The notes under the pieces were generated by a model, which saw only the letters and a list, made by a program, of their open reading frames with translations, searched no databases and had not been told where the DNA came from. Positions 11,777 to 23,443 of a DNA stretch of 64,000 nucleotides are shown one piece after another (the first letter of the stretch is position 1; each line of letters starts with the position of its first letter). The position numbers were made by a program, and so were the translations under genes. Origin of the DNA: Fennellomyces sp. T-0311 (Eukaryota; Mucoromycota; Mucoromycetes; Mucorales; Lichtheimiaceae); NCBI GenBank assembly GCA_025266875.1, contig JALLLT010000009.1, positions 682,001 through 746,000 on the forward strand, in the 5' to 3' direction.

Positions 11777-13916
11777 ATGCCTTTTCTGACAGCTGCCCGC
11801 CGGGTCAGTCAAGTTGCATTACGGCGTTACTATAGTAGCAATACCACCGACCCTGCTCGCAAACATGCACGGCGAGCCATATGGACGGTTGGAACGTTGG
11901 CTGTAGGCGCATTCGGCGTATACTATCTGCGACAAGACATCGAATATATAGGAATTGCGCAAGACGCACATAAGGCGGTACCGTCACTCGCGTTACACCC
12001 AGAAAAGGGCGGCGCCAAAGATTTGCCTATAGTGTCGCACCAGCTAGACGATGACAAACCAGAGGCTATGCAAAGGCTCACTAAGCCGCGCGTGGTAGTA
12101 GTCGGTGGTGGATGGGGCGCCGTCGCGGCACTTCGCCAAATCGATCCTGATGAATATAACGTGACCTTGATCAGCGATAACAATTACTTTTTATACACAC
12201 CGTTGCTTCCTTCATGTACCGTGGGCACTTTGGAAATGCGTTCGCTGCTCGAGCCACTTCGAAAACTTGTGGCACGGGTAAAAGGCCATTTTTTGGAAGG
12301 CACAGCCGTCGACATTGATCTCGACAACAAGTTCGTTGAAGTGGTGGGAGTAGGAAAAGGGGATCGTTTCTATGTTCCCTATGACAAATTGTTGATTGCC
12401 GTCGGGTCAACAAGTATTACTCACGGCGTGGAAGGTCTGGAGCATACCTTCCGCTTAAAGACTATCCAGGATGCCATGGCAGTGCGTCGCAAAGTTACCC
12501 GAAACGTGGAACGAGCAGCGCTGCCTACGACATCACCAGAAGAACGCAAGCAGTTATTGAGCTTCGTCGTTTGTGGAGGTGGGGTGAGTAGCTCTTTTTT
12601 TCACGATGATATATTAGCCTGTTGATTGACATTTCGCGTACAAAGCCGACAGGTGTCGAATTTGCAGCGGAACTATATGACTGGATGAACGAAGATCTTG
12701 TGAAATGGGTAAGAACATTAGAAAACTTTGCAGGAAACGCAAACTAACAAGTGAAATAGTTTCCAAAAATTCTCCGTGAGGACATTTCGGTTACTATTAT
12801 CCAGTCCAGGGACCATATTCTCAACACATTCGATGTTCAAATCAGCGAATATGCCGAGAGGAGATTTAGCCGCGCAGGCATGAATATTGTCACCAACGCA
12901 CGTGTGCTCCGAATTCTTGAAGACAAAGTTATTTACAAGATCAAGAATGCGGACGGCGAGAAGGTGGCTTTTGGTGAAGTTCCGTATGGCTTGTGCATGT
13001 GGTCTACTGGAATCGGTACGTTAGCCTTCCCGTTGCATGTACCACGAGGAGAAACGGTTTCTGACCATCACCTACTTTTTAATATAAAAGCAATGACACC
13101 ATTTGCCAGAAATCTGGCGGAAAAACTAGGAAAGCAGGTCCATCAGCGAGCCATTCAAACAGACCCGTACTGCCGAGTGTTAGGCATTTCTGACGGATCG
13201 ATGTACGCTATAGGCGACTGCGCTACAATCAAGAATCCAAAGCTACTTGAGCATATCATGGAGATTTTCGAAGCAAACGACGAGTTACGTTAGCATTTAT
13301 TCCCAAAGCGAAAATGTCCTAACGCAATTATGTGCAGGAACAACGATGGCAGTTTAACACTGGAGGAGTTTGCAAAGGCAGTGGGGACGATGCGCAAACG
13401 ATTTCCATTCACTCAGCAGCACTTGGGCAAGCTGGTGACCATGTTCCATGAATATGATGTTGACAAGAGCGGAACGATAGAAGTAGATGAAATGCGCCAA
13501 ATGCTGTCGGATATCGACAAGAAAATGACGCAATTGCCTGCGGTAGGATGCTTTTTTTTGTAGAGATTGATGAAGATAAAATGCTCACATGATTCATGTA
13601 TATATAGACAGCACAAGTGGCGAGCCAACAGGGCACCTATATTGGCAAACTGTTGAACAAGGCTGCCAAAGACAGGAGCGATATTGAGGACGTGGTGGGG
13701 CCGTTCCAGTATCGTCATCTGGGAACGCTGGCGTACCTAGGCAACACGGCGGTGGGCGAGTTTGGGTGGGGCTACAAGATGATGGGCGGGCTGTGGGCGC
13801 AGTACCTCTGGCGCAGTGTGTACTGGAGCAAGCAGGTCAGCATGAGGACGCGGATTAATTTGAGCATTGACTGGACGAAGCGTGCCTTATTCGGGCGCGA
13901 TATTTCTACAGTGTAA
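11777..13916 (+). CDS. External type II NADH dehydrogenase with EF-hands
   Basis: Rotenone-insensitive alternative NADH:ubiquinone oxidoreductase (NDE/NDB class) of the mitochondrial inner membrane, facing the intermembrane space. Five exons (11777-12583, 12646-12708, 12760-13283, 13338-13542, 13608-13916) give 635 residues. The ATG at 11777 is chosen because it opens a mitochondrial presequence (MPFLTAARRVSQVALRRYYS) followed by a membrane segment; the frame is open further upstream but has no such feature. The FAD-binding motif is VVVVGGGWGAVAAL and the NADH-binding motif is FVVCGGGPTGVEFAAEL, which is split by intron 1. Two EF-hands lie in the C-terminal half: EANDENNDGSLTLEEF, which spans intron 3, and EYDVDKSGTIEVDEM. 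Calcium dependence is therefore likely. The C-terminus (LAYLGN...GRDIS) is typical of the family. Splicing exactly completes the first EF-hand loop, which supports the model. Confidence 0.93.
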
Positions 13917-14352
13917 TAAAAGATCGGGGTTAGCTGAGCGAGTGCCTCGGTCATGACACAAAAAGCTACGTCGTTCGTGTCACCACGGATTTTGGGGGGT
14001 GATGGTCGAGGGGAGTTTTGCTCGATCACGCGTTTGATTGGTGATGGGGGGAAGCGTTGTCCTTCTGCCCTTTTACTTTTTTCGCCTTTTTTTTTCTTTG
14101 GTTTGGAGCGTCATGCGGTACTAAGCTCTTTATATATCGATTATTTTTTGCTCCCCTCCACCCGCCTGTATGCCATCCTTATCCCACTTCTGCTACATAT
14201 TGTCGCAGCTCCTGTAGCACTTTTGTGTGCCTCTCTTCTTCCTTTACACACTACACAACACTTACACTGTATTCTCCGCTGGGCTTATTGCCCTGCACGT
14301 AGCAAATTTAAACAACCTATCAAACCCACCACAGAGAGAGAGCGACGCCGCC
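13917..14352. promoter_or_regulatory. Intergenic region and leader of coiled-coil gene
   Basis: The 436 nt hold the 3' end of the NADH dehydrogenase transcript (TAATAAAAGA directly at the stop) and the presumed promoter and CT-rich leader of the next gene. Pyrimidine-rich tracts lie near 14070-14260. I see no other gene. Confidence 0.5.
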
Positions 14353-17078
14353 ATGTCACTAAACCGATCGCGCCCTCGCTGGTCGCCACCGCCGTCTTCG
14401 GCTGACATGGTGCCGTCGTCCATTGAGCAATCGCTCCAAGATTGGCTCTCTCGAAGCATTTCCGACAATTCGCCGATGCTCGACACGATCTGCCGCTGTT
14501 GTGGCCAGCCCAACTGTGAGAACTTTGAGGCGCTAGCCAATACTGTGCGAAAATTAGAAGGGGATGCTCGTTTAGCTGCTGGTAAGGATGGTCTCTATGC
14601 ATCCGGCCTCCTTTTTCTGCGCTTAGGAAACTGACATGTATATAAAATAAGAAATCGGCCAGAGTCTTCTCCACAAACATGAAACATATGTGGTGGAAGC
14701 AAATCAGAGCAAAGCTGATTTGGAGCAGCAAGTAAGCAACCAAGATGCAATTCGCTTTTTGTTTGCAGTTGTGTAACCAAGCTCTCAAAATAGCTTGATG
14801 AAGCACGCGAAAAGGGACGGCACCTAGAACAATTGCTGGAGGACGCCGACGCCACCCGGCAGGAATTGATTGAGCAGAATAACAAGTCGAATTGGGAATG
14901 GCAGAAGACGCAGAAGGTAAGCCTGTCTTCTGCGGCTCCTTTTCTTTAACTGTTGCCTGACGGAATATTTTACTTAGACGCTGCGTGAAACTGCCGCCGA
15001 TTTGGAAGTCGCGAATGCCCGCTGTGCGCAGCTCGCCAATGAGCTCAGGGCAGAGACAATGGAGGTCGACAAACTGCGCATATTCAAATTCATGGTGCGC
15101 CAGGCCGACGTCCGTGAAGAGAACCTGCGTGCAAAGGTATGCCCTTGTTGTTGTTGCGGCGTGGATGGCCCTGTTGACAGGTTCCAGTAGCTGGAGGATA
15201 CCAAGCAAGAGTTGGCGATTGCGCGCAAGACAGAACTGACGCTAGATTCGAAGCACAGGAAGCTCAAGTCAAGATATGGTAAGTCCTATTTTTACATTCG
15301 CTTGCATGTATAAATTAAATCGGTTTATAAGAAACTGTATGCGGTGCATACGAAAGGTTGAAGCTCAACCAGCAGGAGTCTGGCACAGTCGACAACCTAA
15401 CTTGGCTTCGCGAATCCAATGAGAAGCTGCGGAGGGATGTGCTAAAGGTAAACAACGCACAATCGCTCTAGCTGGCTAGGCTAAACCCACTGTGTAGCTT
15501 ACCACCAAGACCACCGCAGCCGATATACAGCAGGCGAGCCAGCAGCCACACTTGATTACTCTTATCAAGGAGCTGGCGTCAGCAAACAATAAGCTCAAAA
15601 CCGACCTGCTGGAATGCCGCGACCTGCTATCGGAAACGCGGCACGAGGTGATCACACTGAATTCCCGCATTGAGGATTTGGAAAAGGAAAACAGTGTCGA
15701 TGCAGAAAAAAAGAGCACGGAGCGGTTATTGAGCATGTCTGCACCGCAAGATCTAGATATCAAGTGGCCGCTAGCGCTACGAAAGCAACAACAACAGCAG
15801 CAGATACGTTCGCGGCGCGCCACATCGTCACTGGTCGCTCCACCTAAAGAGCTCCCTGCAGCGGGGCCGACACCCACTGCATCCACCTCCACGCCCACAT
15901 CCACATCTGCGTCCATCGTCCACCATCATTATCATTATCATATGCAACACCGTCAGGAGAATGTGCCGCGGTCATATGATTCCAGCCAGGATGACGATAC
16001 ATTGGCTCCGGTGCAAGAGCTACAGCCGCGCAGAATAACGGTCGACGGTGATCTGCAAAAGGTAATCTATCTAATGCAAAAATACGCAAAGCAGCAAAAA
16101 AAGTTTAAGGGTTTCGATTTGCAGGAGCCAGTTGCAATGAAGAACTCCGTGTCCCTGTCGTCCCAGGCTACCAGCAGCACCGACGACGCCATCCTGGAAG
16201 AGGAAGAGGGCACGCCGTACCACCTGCTCAAGTCGCAGGTCACCCAAACGCTGCAACGATTGCGGGCCACAGACATCCGGGCGCTCAATCGACGGCTCAA
16301 GCGTGCCTTTGATATTCTAGAGCTAAGCACGATGAGCAACTCGATCATCGAGAACGTGCTGGTAGATGTAGAAGCACTCAGGGTCCGGTTTGCATGGATA
16401 GACGAGCAGGACAGCGACCAAGAGCCGTGGCGACAAGATGTTTCCATGCAAGAGTTCTTTCCGACCCTGCAAGTGATGCAGGATATGCTTCAAGAGATCG
16501 GACAGCTGCGCAGCACCATGAATGACCTGCAACTCGAATATGTGAAAAAGGTCGAGGAAAGCGGTCTTCGGGCCGAAGAAGAAGTCCTGCGAAAACGGGA
16601 GATCCGACGTGCAGCCAATACAAAGGAGCCACCCAGCGTGGTTGCATGGCTGACCAGCGTCTTCTTCCAGCGCGCTGACCCACCGCCGGCAGACGACACC
16701 ACGCTTGTCCGATCAGTATCGCATGATTCGATACTGGAGAATGAACGTAAGACCATTCGCCACAAACGCAGCGATATTGACCGCCATGGTCCGCCGTCCA
16801 GCTTTCCACGTGTTGCGGAAAAACGACCGAGCAAGAGTTCCAGTCAGCCACGGCCAATCCCGTACCCCAAATTAAAGGCGTCCCGTAGTGCCGGGGGTTC
16901 TGTACGGCGGTCCAAATCCATGCAGGCCCCGGCGCTCGAGTACGCGGCCGTCAAGCGGAAAAAGAGTGCGTTCAATCTCAACACGTCGATGGTCGATCTT
17001 GGCACGTCGCCTGACATTGATGTCGATTGGAAGGTCGGCGGCGCTTTTGGTGCCACCAGCTGGCTTGGCAACAAGTAA
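14353..17078 (+). CDS. Long coiled-coil protein with CxxC-type N-terminal motif
   Basis: Seven exons (14353-14581, 14652-14731, 14794-14916, 14978-15136, 15191-15278, 15332-15447, 15498-17078) give 791 residues. I do not recognise a named family. After a Ser/Pro-rich start, a short Cys motif (CRCCGQPNCENFEAL) leads into about 300 residues of heptad-rich coiled coil (KLEGDARLAAEIGQSLL; ELRAETMEVDKLR). A low-complexity linker contains a His-rich patch (VHHHYHYHMQH). A conserved-looking helical block follows (HLLKSQVTQTLQRLRATDIR and SNSIIENVLVDVEALRVRF). The tail is basic and Ser-rich (RRSKSMQAP), ending in TSWLGNK. A cytoskeletal or cortical scaffold is a reasonable guess from architecture only. 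All exon junctions keep frame, so the gene itself is firm. Confidence 0.85.
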
Positions 17079-17295
17079 TCCCGTTAGCTATACATAATCC
17101 ACCCCTCCAGTCTCCAGCGTGAGCTATTTTGTAAATGTAAACGACTTATTCAATATAAAGTACATACCCATCTGATACCGATTCGTACAGAAACAACGTG
17201 TTTCATAATGTTATTCATGCACGTCCCAAAACAGACGCCGACCGAAATTGCTAGCTCCCTTATACTTCTTTCGTCCGAGGATAAAAAAAACAGCC

Positions 17296-19745
17296 ATGGC
17301 TGAACACGCCATTCAGCCCAATTCCGCTGAGTATGCGCATTTGTTTCCACCCTCGACGCTGACCCCCGTGCCTCAGCATTCGACTGCTGGTGTCGATTAT
17401 GTCATTGTCTTCAAGTTCCCTGTCAAGGGAAAGGAACGCGACAGGCTAGAATCAAACGCGCAGAATCAGCTCGACATTTTGGCAGATAAAATCACCCGTG
17501 TGGGCTTAAAGTACCAAGTGCAGCCTGGAAAAGCCAACGGTACTTTGCTGGTACTCGTTGCTTGCCCTCCAGCAACGCTCCAAGCTCAGCTGAAACGCGA
17601 GCGGTAAAGTGCGATATTGTATGGATAGCGAGAGAAGCTCATGGCAATCTTTGCTAGCATACGGGATTTTTTGCTCGGTGTCCGTGTGAACGACTCCAAC
17701 GAGGAGGACGAGGGCGACATGTTTATGTCCGATATCAAGGATTTGACCGAGGCAGAGCGACTCCGTATTGTTTACGAGCTTCTGACGGACCCAGAGTCCG
17801 AGGGAGGCGCCGGTATTGCACCCGAAGTGGACGCCTTTGTTGACAGTATCATGCCACTTCAAAACGACGATTTCAATAAGGTACAGCAAATAAACGACGC
17901 AACTATGACGTATGTGTGTTGGCTGACTGTATTCATTTAGGAATGGATCAAAACATGGTCCAAAAAGTCATACATCAACGACCAAGATCTGACACGCATC
18001 CGTGATCAATTTGGTGAGAAGGTAAGGCGCTACCGAGCGGCAATGTTGGATACACAAAGTTAATGGGCTCATAGATTGCCTTTTATTTTGCATTTGTACA
18101 ATACTACCTTGTTTGGCTGAGCGCACCGACCATCATCGGCGTGCTGATCACCCTCTTCCACGCGAGGACGTTAAGTATCTGGTACTCGCTTGCCATGCTT
18201 GTATGGTCCGTCCTGTTCATCGAGATGTGGAAGCGGAGAGAGCAGAGCTTGGCACTGCGATGGGATGTGCGCAACTGCTCAAAGCACGAGAGGCGACGAC
18301 TGGAATTCCAGGGTGATCGAATGGTGCGTGACCCAGTGACCGGGGAAGAGGAGCCATATAGTCCAGCATGGAAGATCTTTGTGCGACGCGCAATGTCCAT
18401 TCCTGGCGTAGCCCTTGGTGCATTCCTTCTCAGCATCATTGTTGCCTTTGTGTTTGTCGCACAGCTCTTTCTCCACGAGTACTACACTGGTCCATTCCAT
18501 CAAGTTCTGGTAAGTCCTATACTTATTTTGCTAGACTGTTTCTATTGACTTGCTGCACCAGCACTACGCACCAACAATCGGCTACGTGCTTTTCATCCCA
18601 ACCATGTCTGGCATCTACAGCTCATGGGTCAAGATTCTGAACAACTGGGAGATGCACAAGACGGAGTCATCGTGGGAGTATAATTATACACGAAAGATCT
18701 TTGTGGCCAACTTTTTGGTAGCATATCTGTCATTGGTAAGCATGCATATTACTAACAAAAAGGAGGCAAAAGGATTAACAGAGAGCAGTTTTTTATCGGA
18801 TGGATCTACATTCCCTTTGGGGACCATGTACTGCCTTACCTGTCCGATCTCAACATCAGCCACAGCCACACCAAAGTCGACTTTCAGCGTTTGCGCGCAC
18901 AGCTCGTGTATTTTATCGTCACCGGTCAAATCATTGGATTCGCTACTGAGATGCTGTTACCGTATGCGATGAACCTTGTCATGCCCAAAGTTAAAAAGAT
19001 GACTCACAAGGATGAATCGGCTGCAGCTGCGAATGATGACAACGAGATCCAAGCCAAATTTATGAAGAAGGTGTATAAGGAAGTGGATCTTCCCGAGTAC
19101 AACATTTACACTGACTATGTCGAGATGGTGATTCAGGTAAGAATGGATTTGTGTAGTAACGTGGAGGAAAACTGACTCTATATCATTTTCAAGTTTGGTT
19201 ATGTCAGTATGTTTTCAACGGTATGGCCATTGACGTCCCTGTGTTGTATGATCAACAACTGGGTCGAACTTCGCGGTGATGCTGTCAAGATCTGCAAATA
19301 TACTCGACGCCCTGTTCCGCTGCGATCTGAAGGTGTCGGACCGTGGATCGGCAATATGGAAACCTTGACATGGCTATCATCCATCACTATGGCTTCGTTC
19401 GCCTACTTGTTCCACCCATCCACCGACATTCACTCACCCTATACGCCGATCTTTACTATTCTTGCGATCTTGCTTTCAGAACATTTGTATGTGTTGATTC
19501 GTCTTGGTGTCCGATCTGCTCTGAACGCCGTACCAAGTTGGTCCGATATTATGATTCGCAAGGGCGAATTGAGAATGAAGAAAGTGTGGCTGCAGCGACT
19601 CATGGCTGGTCAGGATCAGAAGTCGATCGATCCTTCCGACAACAACCTCCAGTTTGATAAACATAATGTTTCGGCCAATGTTATATGGTCAGCCAAGGAG
19701 AATGATGCGCATCAAGTCATTCAGAATGCTTTTAAAGTGCAGTAG
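17296..19745 (+). CDS. TMEM16/anoctamin family membrane protein (Ist2-like)
   Basis: Calcium-activated lipid scramblase or channel family; in fungi these act at the ER, plasma membrane or their contact sites. Seven exons (17296-17603, 17658-17880, 17941-18021, 18075-18509, 18562-18735, 18789-19136, 19194-19745) give 706 residues, close to the approximately 735 of characterised fungal members. The N-terminal cytosolic domain contains DYVIVFKFPVKGKERDRLES. The anoctamin core starts near GEKIAFYFAFVQYYLVWL and has about ten hydrophobic segments. Family signatures include EMVIQFGYVSMFSTVWPL and INNWVELRGDAVKICKYTRR; in homologues the Glu/Asp residues of these helices line the Ca2+ site. The short C-terminal tail lacks the long basic plasma-membrane-binding extension of yeast Ist2. 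Scramblase activity is inferred from family only. Confidence 0.93.
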
Positions 19746-20419
19746 GCTCATTTCACTCATATAATGGATAATAAAGTCATTTTTGCTATCATACGGACGT
19801 ATGTAAATTATGCGTGTTTGCTAAAAGTGTCGATTATATAGAGCATTCACAACGCTTTTGTATGTATTAATAGCACCCAGACACAGCAAACGAATGAAGC
19901 TACGTGTATAGGATCTTGCAAATATTAATCTAGTATAGAACTGTACACCAATTAAACAGATCTCCTTGGCTGTGAGACGTAATGTCATGCATCGCAAAAT
20001 AAAGCATGTATCTATAAGATCGATTTGCTTTACGTAGGAACATTAAAGAACAGAGTCTTCTATATTTGAATACGTCTATTGGAATGCCAAAAGGGATAAT
20101 AACGAAGCTACAGGAGGCTCATCGTTGGGCTCATTAAGCGGCTTGCATGAATAGACAATCTTGAAGGTATTCGTTGCTAAATCCATAGCTGTTATAACAG
20201 TCGAGTCAGCCTGAACGAAGTACATTTCTCCTGATTAGCTTGATATGGTCGTTATAGCAGCTTAGTATACTTTAATTCCCTCTTGAATAGAGAAAAATAG
20301 TATAAATAGACTTCTGTACAAAAAAAATTATATACCATCGTCGATGCTTTTTTCAAAACAGCATATATTTGCAAAATTATATTAGACAATAAGATGTTTT
20401 ACTCTTCTTATTATAGCGA
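19746..20419. other. Intergenic region
   Basis: AT-rich spacer between the anoctamin stop and the first member of the small membrane-protein cluster. An AATAAAG polyadenylation-like signal lies at 19769. No gene is visible. Confidence 0.5.
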
Positions 20420-20608
20420 TTAGTTTGAGTGGTTCGATAGTGACAGCACGACTATTGTGATTGCGATGAACATAAATAGTAATATTACAATCGCAATATA
20501 CAGAAATGTAGATTCTGAATTCAGCCAGGTTTGTCCCTCGTTCACGCGGCTTTCCTCGTCTCGGTTATTGCTATCGTCTGGGTGTTTCTTCCAAAAAGAA
20601 AAACACAT
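20420..20608 (-). CDS. Mini membrane protein, Met-Cys family (copy A)
   Basis: A 62-residue single-pass protein with no family I can name. It begins MCFSFWKKHPDD, has a charged, Asn/Asp/Glu-rich stretch of about 25 residues, then one strongly hydrophobic helix (FLYIAIVILLFMFIAITIVV) and a short tail SLSNHSN. The frame is open further upstream, but the internal ATG at 20608 is preferred because it gives the Met-Cys start seen in three neighbours and lies about 57 nt from a TATA box (TATACAT on the minus strand near 20661-20670). The N-terminal Cys next to basic residues is a plausible palmitoylation site. It belongs to the 20.4-24.4 kb cluster. Confidence 0.6.
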   Translation of the reverse strand: MCFSFWKKHPDDSNNRDEESRVNEGQTWLNSESTFLYIAIVILLFMFIAITIVVLSLSNHSN

Positions 20609-21136
20609 TTTCGCTGTAGTATATAAGTGGTTTTTCGATAGCATAAAAATGAAGCAGTGTATGTATAAATTGCTTCTCCCCAAAATATGTAGGCCCTTAT
20701 TTATATGGAATTGGAATCCCATTATGCTTTCCATAAAATATCGTATAAATTGTCTACCTACGTACATATACAGATTGCTCATGGTTAACTCTACTGTCTT
20801 TTCTTCTTCACATTGGGCACATTGTAACGGCAATTACATAAATTGGAGCATACAGGCGCCTCAGTTTCTTTAATAATCACTACGGCAGTTAAAAGTTCTG
20901 TCGTAAAAAACATTTTCAAAGAACTCAAAATTACCGTACGTATATTGTCAACGGGGTAATATATTTAGTATCAAAGAAGTTTATGAGGGCCAGAGCATCA
21001 CATTGGGTTGAAAATGAAATATGATCAACTGGAGAGGTCGATGACTATATTTTTGTATACGTTTTAATGTAAGTTATTAACATAAAGAACGCTTTAGCAT
21101 TTGTGCGTGTAAGATGGCGATTGACACTGTCTGGCT
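20609..21136. other. Spacer between copies A and B
   Basis: AT-rich spacer carrying the TATA box of copy A near 20661-20670. No further gene is supported. Confidence 0.5.
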
Positions 21137-21328
21137 TTATGATGGGCCGCCGGCGAGTGAGTTTGCGATTGTTCCAATAGCAAAGGTACTTGCTGCAAAA
21201 ACCGTAATATAGATCAGGTAGACGGCACCTTGCCTGGAAAGAAATGGTGGACCAGGAGTACCGATGAAACTGTCTGCTCCTCTGCCGCCACCGCCAGCCC
21301 CACTTCCACAAGAACCGTCAAAACACAT
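21137..21328 (-). CDS. Mini membrane protein, Met-Cys family (copy B)
   Basis: 63 residues. It begins MCFDGSCGSGAGGGGRGADS, giving two cysteines and a glycine-rich head, then has one hydrophobic segment (VYLIYITVFAASTFAIGTIA) and ends NSLAGGPS. The end (IGTIANSLAGGPS) nearly repeats that of copy E (IGMIANSLASGLS) 2 kb away, which is the clearest evidence that these small frames are real and related. A TATA box (ATATAAA, minus strand, near 21421-21430) lies about 95 nt upstream of the ATG. The longer frame starting at 21421 would cross the probable transcription start and is not preferred. Confidence 0.65.
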   Translation of the reverse strand: MCFDGSCGSGAGGGGRGADSFIGTPGPPFLSRQGAVYLIYITVFAASTFAIGTIANSLAGGPS

Positions 21329-22054
21329 GGGGATAGGATGTTTCGGAAATATGAACTTTGGTGTAAAGTATGGAAAGAGCTTTGGGATATAGTGCGTTTT
21401 TTTCATCCTAATAGTACACATTTATATTTCTCATAATGGGTTGAGCTTTCGGTGACAACTTCACAAATTTTGTCATCGTGCTGTATACGTACATTGTCAA
21501 CAAATAAATGAACCAAATATTACGTAACGTCGTGAAGTTGTGGATATAATTTATATTGTCCATAGTTTAGGTTGGTTTCGCTTATGCTTTCGGTTAACTA
21601 GCTCATCGTGCCCTACCTATCAGTATGCATACTCCTGTGTTCTGGTTCTTTGATCATTAATGGACATTGGATTTATTCTTCGCCCCTACGTGATTGTTTC
21701 TATTTTAAGATTTTATATCAAAAACAATGAAAAACGATCAAGAATATGATGGCCTTCACGCAGGACTTAATCTGTGTATTCAGTAGTAAACTTCGATGTA
21801 AATGTGAAAAATTACAGTGGCACTAACCTACAATTCTACATAGCGCACAGTGTAAACTGGAGTCGAATTTTTAAATTTTCACCAAAAGCGTATACTCATA
21901 TATTTCGAAAGGAAGACAGAAAAAGAGCGAATATAAATATACGTATCGTCGCCTCCTTTTTAAATTTATTTTGTATTATTTTGATAAAAAAAGCCAACAT
22001 CTGCCTGCGGCGGTAAGTATATATCCGTTACATGATGAAAAAAAGAAGCAATAT
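21329..22054. other. Spacer between copies B and C
   Basis: AT-rich. It holds the promoter of copy B near 21421-21430. An 80-codon plus-strand frame at 21774-22016 has no supporting feature. Confidence 0.5.
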
Positions 22055-22299
22055 TCACACTCCTGCGCTACAAAGTATGTTATCATTGTGAGATAACGGC
22101 GTTACCACTTGATATCGTTTTATGATATCTCCCACTGATGAACTAATGGCCATTCCAGCTACAATAAGCGTAACCAAAATGCAGTGAACTTAATGAAATA
22201 AGAAAGAGCAATCCTTTTCTATGACCTCCCTTGGCCGTCCACATGGATCGCCACAACCACCACTTTGCTTCCAAAGCCATCACGATTGAGGATGCACAT
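22055..22299 (-). pseudogene. Mini membrane protein copy C, disrupted or spliced
   Basis: The ATG at 22299 opens MCILNRDGFGSK, a Met-Cys start, but that frame stops at 22219 without a membrane segment. A different frame then encodes a typical family helix (ILVTLIVAGMAISSSVGDII) and runs to a stop at 22055. The two parts could be joined by an intron (for example an acceptor AAG at 22189-22191 with a donor in codon 6) or the copy may be frameshifted. A TATA box (TATAAAT, minus strand, near 22391-22403) about 98 nt upstream matches the neighbours, so it was at least once an expressed member. Confidence 0.4.
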
Positions 22300-22576
22300 A
22301 GTGTATAGCAAATATCTTTTGAGATTTTGCTGGGAGTGCCTATGATAAAAATGAAGACGTGCTTTGACGTCTTCTTGACAGAACTTTTGTATACATTTAT
22401 ACGACACATTCATAGTATGCTACTATCGGCTGTTTAAACATTTAGATTATATTCATCTACGAAGATACCTCAATAACAAGATCTAACATCTCTTTGCTAT
22501 TTCAACAGATAGACTTTTGGCTTTTACTATGAGTTACTAACAGCTTCCATTTTGTTACAGACTGTACGTCTATTTA

Positions 22577-22819
22577 TCAATTCACTAACGACAGAATATT
22601 ATCTTGGTTTGATCCCCCTTCAACTTTTTCTGCTCCTTGGAATATTAAGCCGGTAAGGATCGAACTTGTGATGATAAGAAATATACAAGTAATGGCAATA
22701 ACTACAATAAAGTCCATCGCATTGATAAAGTACTTCCTGTATGTATACGCAGCTATTGACCGATTGACGGTATAATTGGGTTCGTTTCGCGATGGTATTG
22801 ATGAGTGCATATAATACAT
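22577..22819 (-). CDS. Mini membrane protein (copy D, no N-terminal Cys)
   Basis: 80 residues from 22819, or 77 from the second ATG at 22810. The N-terminal half is polar (MHSSIPSRNEPNYTVNRS). The hydrophobic segment is FIVVIAITCIFLIITSSIL and a charged tail ends in DNILSLVN. The approach to the helix (YFINAMDFI) resembles that of copy F (IFITTMEVI). A strong TATA box (TATATAAATA on the minus strand, 22881-22890) lies about 65 nt upstream. It lacks the Met-Cys start of the other copies and has a longer C-terminal tail, so it may be a divergent member or a separate gene sharing the arrangement. Confidence 0.55.
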   Translation of the reverse strand: MYYMHSSIPSRNEPNYTVNRSIAAYTYRKYFINAMDFIVVIAITCIFLIITSSILTGLIFQGAEKVEGGSNQDNILSLVN

Positions 22820-23269
22820 CTAAAAAAGTATAGTGGTAAAAAAAGACAGATTGGTGGCGTGATTACATGTACACCAATCTTATTTATATACCTCAATCTG
22901 TTGTCAGATATGTTTCTCTTAATACTTAGTTAGGAAGGAAGGCAGTGTATACAGAGGTTTTACAAACTTTGCCCTATATCTGATTGAAGATGTACAGTAT
23001 ATACCTTCAAGTAATGTGAAAATGCTGTTAGTAATAAAAGCTCATAAATTTTCAATAACTACACTACGTGCTCTACTATTACTTTCTCTAGTAGCTGTGG
23101 TTCTGTACTAGTACATATTAGACGTTATTTTAAAGTAATACCATGATTTCGATTAAAAAGTTCAGGGTACATTAAAAATCTATAATATAATGTGTAAAGC
23201 AAAGTGGTACTTGATCGTTCAATAATATTTTTCACTCCCTCTGTTTCTTTATTTACAGACAGATCTTGA
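22820..23269. other. Spacer between copies D and E
   Basis: AT-rich spacer containing the TATA box of copy D at 22881-22890. No gene is visible. Confidence 0.5.
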
Positions 23270-23443
23270 TTACGAAAGACCACTGGCCAGACTGTTTGCA
23301 ATCATTCCGATAGTAAAGATAAGGGCAATAAAAAAGACAAACTCTCCAAAGTAAATATAGTGTCGAAACTCGGAACTTAGGAGCCGTCCATAACGGACAG
23401 GATAGCTCCTGCCATCACTAGACTTCAATGGTATGCAGCACAT
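23270..23443 (-). CDS. Mini membrane protein, Met-Cys family (copy E)
   Basis: 57 residues, too short to stand out as an open frame. It begins MCCIPLKSSDGRSYPVRYGR, reaches one hydrophobic helix (FGEFVFFIALIFTIGMIANS) and ends LASGLS. The adjacent double Cys at positions 2-3 followed by basic residues is a plausible lipidation site. The C-terminus matches copy B almost residue for residue (IANSLA-x-G-x-S). The promoter has a TATA box (TATATAAATA, minus strand, within 23496-23510) about 60 nt upstream. The topology is probably cytosolic N-terminus with the tail across the membrane, by inference from the basic head. Confidence 0.65.
   Translation of the reverse strand: MCCIPLKSSDGRSYPVRYGRLLSSEFRHYIYFGEFVFFIALIFTIGMIANSLASGLS

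Noticed and set aside
14285..15208. 307-codon minus-strand open frame
   Set aside because: It is antisense across several exons and introns of the coiled-coil gene. Its composition is Cys/Ser/Ala-rich without motif, and the sense strand is supported by frame-keeping introns.
16378..16857. 159-codon minus-strand open frame
   Set aside because: Shadow of the last exon of the coiled-coil gene; no homology signal.
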